Shown: one piece after another, positions 31,177-36,923 of the stretch
How the letters are laid out: each line of letters begins with the position of its first letter
How positions within the stretch are numbered: the stretch's first letter is position 1
NCBI RefSeq assembly: GCF_019972835.1
Contig: NZ_BPPB01000016.1
Location: 1 to 36,923 of the forward strand
DNA: 36,923 nt
Direction of reading: 5' to 3'
DNA from: Lactobacillus laiwuensis
Lineage (GTDB): Bacteria > Bacillota > Bacilli > Lactobacillales > Lactobacillaceae
Notes under the pieces: model-generated
Databases searched by the model: none
What the model was told of the DNA's origin: nothing
What the model saw: the letters and a program-made list of their open reading frames with translations, nothing else
Made by a program: the position numbers and the translations under genes

Positions 31177-32433
31177 ATGAAACGAAACTTTACGCCAATT
31201 TTACTTGGCAGTGACATTAATGTTTACGGCATGGCCCGATCGTTTAACGAGGCATACGGTATTAGCGTAAAGGCGCTGGCTGACAGTCAGCTGGCGGCAA
31301 CACGTTATTCTAAAATTGTCAGGGTGGAATTACATCATGGCTTCAGCGAAGATCCAACTTTTATTGAGGTTATGCGTGAACAAATGAAAATTTACCAGGA
31401 CCATGAAGAACCGGTAATTCTAATTTCATGCGGAGACGGCTATTCTGAACTGCTTGCAAAACATAAGGCAGAATTACAACAAGTTTTTGTCGTTCCCTAT
31501 GTTGACTACGATTTATTACAAAAACTAATTTCAAAAGAAAACTTTTACCAGATCGCTGAAGAATGTGGTCTGCCATACCCTAAAACCAAGATTGTGACGA
31601 TGGCTGATTACAAGGCAGAAAATTATTTGGAACTGCCTTTTGGCTATCCACTGGAGCTTAAGCCGGAAGATCCTGTTTCCTGGCTTGATGTGCAGTTTGA
31701 GGGGCGTAAAAAGGCTTTTACCATTCATAATGAAACTGAATTGCGTGATATTGTCACTAAAATCTATGAGAATGGCTACAAAGAAGACTTGATTCTGCAG
31801 GACTTCATTCCCGGTGATGATTCCAACATGCGGGTGTTAAACGCCTATGTTGATAAGGAACATCATATCAAGATGATGTGTATGGGTCACCCATTGCTGG
31901 AAGATCCGACACCGCAATCAATTGGCAATTATATGGCAATTTTACCTGATTATGATGAAAAGCTGTACGAACAGGTTGAATCATTTTTGGAAAAAATCAA
32001 TTACACGGGGATGGCCAACTTTGACATCAAATATGACACGCGAGATGGCAAATATAAATTCTTTGAAATTAATTTGCGCCAAGGTCGTTCAAGTTTTTAT
32101 GTGACTCTTAATGGTTATAATTTAGCCAAATGGTACGTAGACGATTATGTTTATGACAGCTTAAACGATAAGGAACCGGTTTACGGTAATAAATTAAAGT
32201 CAAAACATAAACTGTGGTTAGGCATCCCTGTCAATGTGTTTAAGCAATATGCCGTTGATAATGAAGCTAAAAGAATGGCTGAAGAGCTAATCCATGAAGG
32301 ACGTTATGGTACAACAGTCTTTTATGATCAGGATCGCAATTTTAAGCGGTGGCTGCTTTTGAAATATATGTTTCATAATTATAAAGGACGCTATCAAAAG
32401 TATTATCAAGAAAATAAAGGTCAATTCTTTTAG
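31177..32433 (+). CDS. Probable D-aspartate ligase (ATP-grasp), peptidoglycan cross-bridge
   Basis: A 418-aa ATP-grasp enzyme. It begins FTPILLGSDINVYGMARSFN, the opening seen in Aslfm-type D-aspartate ligases of enterococci and lactococci; the ATP-grasp core is visible as LPFGYPLELKPEDPVSW, DLILQDFIPGDDSNMRVLNA and YKFFEINLRQGRSSFYVTLN (metal-binding Glu/Asn). The length is close to the 400-410 residues expected. It adds D-Asp to the lysine of the wall precursor, giving the L-Lys-D-Asp bridge known for this Lactobacillus group. Downstream of the AsnB/AsnH-like gene in one operon; GAGGAG is 12 bases before the ATG. A different carboxylate-amine ligase is the alternative. Confidence 0.75.
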   Translation: MKRNFTPILLGSDINVYGMARSFNEAYGISVKALADSQLAATRYSKIVRVELHHGFSEDPTFIEVMREQMKIYQDHEEPVILISCGDGYSELLAKHKAELQQVFVVPYVDYDLLQKLISKENFYQIAEECGLPYPKTKIVTMADYKAENYLELPFGYPLELKPEDPVSWLDVQFEGRKKAFTIHNETELRDIVTKIYENGYKEDLILQDFIPGDDSNMRVLNAYVDKEHHIKMMCMGHPLLEDPTPQSIGNYMAILPDYDEKLYEQVESFLEKINYTGMANFDIKYDTRDGKYKFFEINLRQGRSSFYVTLNGYNLAKWYVDDYVYDSLNDKEPVYGNKLKSKHKLWLGIPVNVFKQYAVDNEAKRMAEELIHEGRYGTTVFYDQDRNFKRWLLLKYMFHNYKGRYQKYYQENKGQFF

Positions 32434-32458
32434 ACTCTGCATTAATTAAATAGCAATA

Positions 32459-32498
32459 AAGATGATTGCAGCAAATTACTGGTGATCATCTTTTTTTT
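32459..32498 (+). terminator. Terminator of the asnB-ligase operon
   Basis: AGATGAT/ATCATCT stem and an 8-base T-run, about 25 bases past the ligase stop. Confidence 0.75.
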
Positions 32499-32622
32499 CT
32501 AAGAATAAAATTATTATTTTGTATGTCAAATACCAGTTCAGCTATTTTAAATAGGGGTGTTCTTTTTTAATACTTCTTGCTAAACTGGTAAATGGAAACT
32601 AAAAAAAGAAAGGACTGAATAA

Positions 32623-33843
32623 ATGAAACTTAAACATGGATCTCATGAAGAAACAGAAATTAAGTTACGCTGGCTTTTACTGGGGGAGCTGGCCACGTGG
32701 ATCGGGTCGAGTTTTGTTTGGCCCTTGACTTCGGTTTATTTAAACAAGCAATTGCACATCAGCCTTTCTGTAATAGGGGTTGTTTTATTTTGCAATTGTG
32801 CCAGCAATGTATTGGGCTCGCTTTTAGCTGGACGCTTATATGACCGCCTGAACCCATACCCCTTAATTGTTACGGGATTAGGACTGGATGCACTAGTTCT
32901 GTTCCTGATGGCATTCTTTCACGGCTGGCCAGAATATTGGTTTTGGCTGATTATGACGGGTTGCATCAGTGGCTGGAACGGTACCTTAATTAATTCAATT
33001 GCGACTAGTTTGCGTAAATACTCAGGACGCTATGTTTTTAATCTGATTTATTTTGCGCAAAATGTCGGCACAGTCACAGGGACGCTGTTAGTAGGATATC
33101 TTTACGACTTTTCAATTGAATTCTTATTTATTTTAGCAGCCTCACTATTTGCCATCGCCTGCGTTAATGCAGCCATTCATTACCGCCCAATTAATACTTT
33201 TCACCAAAATCGTAAAAAGAACGGTGTTAAAAAGGGCAAGAAACAAAAAGTTGATCCTATGCCCAAATATAATGTGATGTTAATGGTAGGCTTCTTGGTT
33301 TCTTTAGCTGTGACATGGCTAATGTACATGAATTGGGAGTCTAACTTGTCCGTATACATGGTTTCATTGGGAATACCTTTCCACTTATACAGCTTGTTAT
33401 GGACCCTAAATGGTGCTGTAATAGTCATTATTCAGGTGATTTTGGCCCGCTATCCTAATTTGTTTAAGAACTTGTTTCAGCAAATTATTTTTGGAACGCT
33501 CATGTTTGCAATTTCTTTTGCCACGTTGATTTTTGCCAAAGATTTTGCCCACTTTGCACTATCAATGTTTATCCTGACTATGGGTGAAGCGACTGCATTT
33601 CCAGCTGTTCCGGCATACATTAACGATTTATCTCCGATAAACAGCAAGGGCAAATATCAGGGTGAAATTAATGTTGCCCGTGGCATTGGTCAGGCTTTTG
33701 GTCCATTATTTGGCGGCATGATAATTGATCGTGCGGGTTACATTCCATTCTTTATTATTGCTGCCTGTGGTATTTTTCTGATGGTACTGCTGCTATTGCC
33801 ATTGCACGCAAAATTGCATAAGCATATCACGCTTTATAAGTAA
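32623..33843 (+). CDS. Major facilitator superfamily transporter
   Basis: A 406-aa membrane protein with about 12 helices in two halves, joined by a basic cytoplasmic loop (HQNRKKNGVKKGKKQKVDPM near residues 190-215). The MFS loop-2/3 signature is recognisable as GSLLAGRLYDRLNPYPLIV. The C-terminal half repeats it as FGGMIIDRAGY. This resembles drug/metabolite exporters of the YttB/YfmO type; substrate unknown. AAAGAAAGGA is 11 bases before the ATG. A CCAGTT/AACTGG inverted repeat straddles the upstream region (near 32532 and 32585) and might be an operator. Single-gene unit. Confidence 0.85.
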   Translation: MKLKHGSHEETEIKLRWLLLGELATWIGSSFVWPLTSVYLNKQLHISLSVIGVVLFCNCASNVLGSLLAGRLYDRLNPYPLIVTGLGLDALVLFLMAFFHGWPEYWFWLIMTGCISGWNGTLINSIATSLRKYSGRYVFNLIYFAQNVGTVTGTLLVGYLYDFSIEFLFILAASLFAIACVNAAIHYRPINTFHQNRKKNGVKKGKKQKVDPMPKYNVMLMVGFLVSLAVTWLMYMNWESNLSVYMVSLGIPFHLYSLLWTLNGAVIVIIQVILARYPNLFKNLFQQIIFGTLMFAISFATLIFAKDFAHFALSMFILTMGEATAFPAVPAYINDLSPINSKGKYQGEINVARGIGQAFGPLFGGMIIDRAGYIPFFIIAACGIFLMVLLLLPLHAKLHKHITLYK

Positions 33844-33938
33844 TTTTGTAAAATTTTTTTAATGTTAAGGGTATAATTAGAATGATAATATTAATTTAGT
33901 CTATTTTTAATTTAGATAAAAAAGGGAGGACTCTCTGA

Positions 33939-35888
33939 ATGAATAAAAACTTCGCAGTTCGAGGCGGTAGTGGCAACATTATCGAGCCAAAGCGTGATGC
34001 ACGCCCACAAGACAACCTATACTTGGCTGTTAACTCAGAATGGATTGAAAAAACCAAAATTCCAGAAGACCGGTCACGAATGGCTTCGTTTGACGGCATC
34101 GATGTTGATGTTGAAAAGCACTTGATGCATGATTTTGCCGATTTTGCGGCTGGAAAAAAAGAATTACCAAGTGTACCTGATATGGATGAAGCCGTTAAGT
34201 TGTACAAATTAGCTAGAGATTTCGCTAAAAGAAACGCTGATGGAGCTGCACCAATTAAGTCAGACTTGGAACTTCTTGATGGCATTAAGGACTTTTCTGA
34301 CTACAACTTAAATGCGCCTGACTTAGCAACTTTTGCCATACTTCCATTTAGCTTTGGCGTTTCGCCTGACATGAAGAATACCAAAGTTAATGCTTTGTAT
34401 TTTTCTGGTCCTGGAACTTTCTTGCCTGACACTACAACTTATCAAACTCCTGATGCACCAAAACTATTAGACATTTTGCAAAAGCAATCGGTTAAGCTTT
34501 TAACCATGGCTGGTATTGATCAAGCTAAAGCAGAAAAATATGCAGAAGATGCTATTAAATTTGATGCTAAGCTATCTAAGATCGTTAAGTCTACAGAAGA
34601 GTGGGCAGATTATCCTGCTACTTACAATCCAATGAAGATTGCTGACTTTGAAGCTAAGTTTGATCAGTTTAAGATTGCTTACTACTTGAAAGAAGCAATT
34701 GGCGAAGAACCAGAACGAATTATTGTTGAAGAACCACGCTACTTGGATCACATTAACGAAATTATCAATGAAGAAAACTTTGATGAAATCAAAGGCTGGA
34801 TGTTGGTTAACTTTATTAACGCGGCTGCTGACTCCTTGTCACAAGAATTTCGTGAAGCAGCGTTTCCATTTAGTCAGGCTCTTAGCGGTCAACCTCAATT
34901 GACAAGTGGCGAGAAACAGGCTTACTACATTGCAAATGATTCATTTAGCGAAGTAGTTGGAGTTTATTATGGTCAAACCTACTTTGGTAAAGAAGCCAAA
35001 GAAGACGTTGAAGACATGATTCACCGTATGCTTGAGGTTTACAAGGAACGTTTGCAGAATAACGATTGGCTTTCTGAACAAACTAAGAAACGTGCAATTA
35101 TTAAACTTGATGCTTTGGTATTAAAGATTGGTTATCCAGATAAAATCGAAGAAATTTACAATCGTTTGAAGGTAATTCCAGCTAATGAGGGTGGCAGCCT
35201 CTATTCAAATGAACGTGCATTTACTATTGTGCAGCAAAAGTACAACATTGAGCAACTTCACAAGGAAGTTGACCGGACAGTATGGGCAATGCCTGGTAAT
35301 TTAGTTAACGCCTGTTATGACCCTCAAAGAAACGATTTGACTTTCCCTGCAGCAATTTTGCAGAAGCCATTTTATGATTTGAAACAAGACAGAGCGGCCA
35401 ACTTTGGCGGAATCGGTTCCGTAATCGCTCATGAAGTTTCTCATGCGTTTGACAACAATGGTGCACAATTTGATGAATTGGGCAACATGACTAATTGGTG
35501 GACTGATGAGGATTACGCCGAATTCAAGAAGCGGACACAAGCTGAAATTGATTTGTTTGACGGTATAGAATATGGACCAGTTAAACTTAATGGTAAGCAA
35601 ATAGTTTCAGAAAATATTGCTGACCAAGGTGGTTTGACTGCTGCTGTTGAAGCCGCCAAGAACGAAAATGATGATTTGAAGAAACTGTTTGAAAACTTTG
35701 CACGCATTTGGGCTAATAAGCAGTTAACAGAATCAATTAAGAGTCAAACTGCTGTTGACGTTCACGCACCTGGTCCATTACGTGCCAACGTTCAAAGTCA
35801 ATGCCAAGATGACTTTTACAAAGTCTTCGATGTTAAACCAGAAGACGGCATGTGGCTCGACCCAGAGAAACGAGTACATATTTGGTAA
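33939..35888 (+). CDS. pepO: M13-family oligopeptidase PepO
   Basis: A 649-aa zinc endopeptidase of the neprilysin class, cytoplasmic in lactobacilli (no signal peptide), cleaving oligopeptides from protein breakdown. The catalytic motif is VIAHEVSHAFDNNGAQFDEL (HExxH with both His zinc ligands), and the third ligand is in SENIADQGGL (ExxAD). The substrate-binding APGPLRANV and the NACYDPQRNDLTFPAAIL region are conserved. GGGAGGA lies 10 bases before the ATG. Length (usual 625-650) is normal. Terminator at 35907-35946. It stands alone between the MFS gene and the truncated CPBP gene. Confidence 0.94.
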   Translation: MNKNFAVRGGSGNIIEPKRDARPQDNLYLAVNSEWIEKTKIPEDRSRMASFDGIDVDVEKHLMHDFADFAAGKKELPSVPDMDEAVKLYKLARDFAKRNADGAAPIKSDLELLDGIKDFSDYNLNAPDLATFAILPFSFGVSPDMKNTKVNALYFSGPGTFLPDTTTYQTPDAPKLLDILQKQSVKLLTMAGIDQAKAEKYAEDAIKFDAKLSKIVKSTEEWADYPATYNPMKIADFEAKFDQFKIAYYLKEAIGEEPERIIVEEPRYLDHINEIINEENFDEIKGWMLVNFINAAADSLSQEFREAAFPFSQALSGQPQLTSGEKQAYYIANDSFSEVVGVYYGQTYFGKEAKEDVEDMIHRMLEVYKERLQNNDWLSEQTKKRAIIKLDALVLKIGYPDKIEEIYNRLKVIPANEGGSLYSNERAFTIVQQKYNIEQLHKEVDRTVWAMPGNLVNACYDPQRNDLTFPAAILQKPFYDLKQDRAANFGGIGSVIAHEVSHAFDNNGAQFDELGNMTNWWTDEDYAEFKKRTQAEIDLFDGIEYGPVKLNGKQIVSENIADQGGLTAAVEAAKNENDDLKKLFENFARIWANKQLTESIKSQTAVDVHAPGPLRANVQSQCQDDFYKVFDVKPEDGMWLDPEKRVHIW

Positions 35889-35906
35889 TTATTAGTAGTA
35901 AATCAA

Positions 35907-35946
35907 AAACCATTGTTCTAATCATTTAGAACAATGGCTTTTTTTG
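35907..35946. terminator. Terminator of pepO
   Basis: CCATTGTTCTAA/TTAGAACAATGG stem, followed by a long T-run. Confidence 0.88.
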
Positions 35947-35995
35947 TAAAGGTAAATAATAATTTTACTTATTTTAAAAAAGGATTAAAGATATA

Positions 35996-36023
35996 TTGAA
36001 ACACATTTTATATTTACTATAAT
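35996..36023 (+). promoter_or_regulatory. Promoter of the CPBP gene
   Basis: TTGAAA (35996-36001), 16-base spacer, TATAAT (36018-36023). The ATG at 36033 is only 10 bases after the -10 box, so the transcript would be leaderless or nearly so; no ribosome site precedes it. Confidence 0.65.
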
Positions 36024-36032
36024 GTAGTTACC

Positions 36033-36845
36033 ATGAAGAATTTCAATCAAAACGCTGTATCAGCACGTACATCAGAAACAAATCGGATAATAAAAATTTT
36101 TCATTTAGCACAAACTGTGGGACAAATATTGATCTTACTAATTTGCGCTACTCTGGGTTTTGTTAATAGAAATCTTTTTAATCAAAGTCAAAGGCTTGCC
36201 ATTTCACTCTCTCTTATTTTTGTTTGTTTACAATTTTCTTTATTACAGACTGAAAGTGAACAGCCGAAAAGATGGCAATTGATTAACCATTACATTGAAA
36301 CTATAGCAATTTGTTACACTTTGCCAATTAGTTTGTCTTTGCTAACAAAATTACTGAATTACTATCATTTGATCAATGGCACTTTCTGGATGCTTTTGGT
36401 TACTTTATATTCCCTTATCATGTATATTCCAATGGCTAAATTAGCCTTAAGTCGGGTGAACAATAATTGGGGCAGAATTTTGCTATTGATGTTTGTTGTC
36501 TATGACGTCCGTGTTGTAAGCAAGATTGCCGGAACTTTACGGTACAACAAGGTATTGCACCAGATAAATAATTCGGGTTTGTCTGGAATTCCTGTTTTAA
36601 TCATCATTACTGTTTTGGTAATGACCAGTTGGAAAATACAAAAACCACACTTTCTATATAGTCGGAATGACTCAATTCTGTTTTCTAGCTTAATAACTTT
36701 GCTTTTAGCGGGAGTTTTACTTTTAATTGCTTTATCCCCCTTAGCCAAAGTTGATAACATTGCCGATACTTTGAGTTACTATTTTGATCAAATTAATCTT
36801 GGTATTATCGGGTCAGCTATACGAACAGGGATTGCTGAAGAATGG
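36033..36845 (+). pseudogene. CPBP-family intramembrane metalloprotease, cut by the terminal IS
   Basis: The open frame from ATG 36033 encodes about 271 residues with several membrane helices (IIKIFHLAQTVGQILILLIC, LAISLSLIFVCLQFSLL, FWMLLVTLYSLIMYIPMAKL, SLITLLLAGVLLLIALSPL). It reaches IGSAIRTGIAEEW, the start of the CPBP/Abi signature EExxxR, where the two Glu are catalytic. At 36846-36847 the IS end TGAAG begins and the protein continues into IS sequence to the window edge. The rest of the EExxxR motif and the two His motifs are lost. CPBP relatives in lactobacilli include bacteriocin-immunity proteins. The family call rests on this one motif plus topology. Confidence 0.6.
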
Positions 36846-36846
36846 C

Positions 36847-36923
36847 TGAAGTTAACCCCCGGAATTGGACAAAGATTCCAATTCGGGGGTTTTCTTATGT
36901 CTAAATATTTACTAAAAACAAAA
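36847..36923 (+). repeat. Terminal inverted repeat: outward-facing IS3-type element end
   Basis: Exact reverse complement of 1-77. It reads TGAAGTTAACCCCCGG, then a GAATTGG/CCAATTC hairpin, GGGGG and ATGTCTAAATATTTACT (MSKYLLKTK...), the start of a transposase that runs off the right edge. Confidence 0.75.

Noticed and set aside
1..36923. A 37-kb transposon or linear element bounded by 77-bp terminal inverted repeats
   Set aside because: The interior contains ordinary core genes (pepO, tag, ntd, asnB), the repeat is an IS end with a transposase start, and the length equals a common assembly k-mer.

Overview
The window looks like part of a Lactobacillus chromosome (delbrueckii/acidophilus/helveticus-type, or a host-associated relative). 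The evidence is low GC content, strong AGGAGG-type ribosome sites, SLAP-domain surface proteins, a nucleoside 2-deoxyribosyltransferase very like the L. leichmannii enzyme, PepO, and an asparagine-synthetase-like/ATP-grasp pair typical of a D-Asp peptidoglycan cross-bridge. No rRNA, tRNA or CRISPR array was seen. The first and last 77 bases are exact inverted copies of one IS3-type element end, so the piece probably ends where an assembler ran into a repeated IS. Both flanking genes are cut by that element.

Layout. 1-4.3 kb is a decayed accessory zone: an IS30 element with a broken transposase, a second inverted IS30 end, one intact 231-aa unknown gene between them, two rotting unknown genes, and a type I toxin-antitoxin-like RNA locus. 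4.3-5.7 kb is an NADH oxidase with a cre-like site. 6.1-10.4 kb holds an ISL3 remnant fused to a beheaded MucBP/SLAP surface protein, a HicAB toxin-antitoxin pair whose HicA is frameshifted, and two tandem secreted SLAP paralogues. 10.6-13.3 kb is a BceAB-like ABC exporter behind a palindromic operator. 13.4-18.0 kb mixes small genes: MazG-like, a dead Rgg-type regulator, small membrane proteins, an HNH nuclease and a GATase. 18.1-19.3 kb contains a holin-like toxin locus whose antisense-RNA half has been duplicated in a 360-bp tandem repeat. 19.3-21.2 kb has ntd, a tyrosine phosphatase and a Usp protein. 21.4-26.4 kb is a PhnD-PhnD-PhnC-PhnE-PhnE importer; each binding-protein gene is preceded by a small ORF whose stop codon sits in a terminator hairpin. 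26.4-36.9 kb is mostly core: TagI, an unknown protein, a metallophosphoesterase, an AsnB/AsnH-like amidotransferase plus a probable D-aspartate ligase, an MFS transporter, PepO and a CPBP protease gene cut by the terminal IS.

How the genes work together. The clearest functional units are the importer operon (two binding proteins, one ATPase, two permeases), the cell-wall pair (ligase adds D-Asp, amidotransferase amidates it), and the ntd/phosphatase operon. The best candidates for under-described biology are the two convergent RNA toxin-like loci (one with an extra antisense copy), the paired leader-ORF/terminator units before phnD, the single gene between inverted IS30 ends, and the HNH protein with an unrecognised N-terminal domain.
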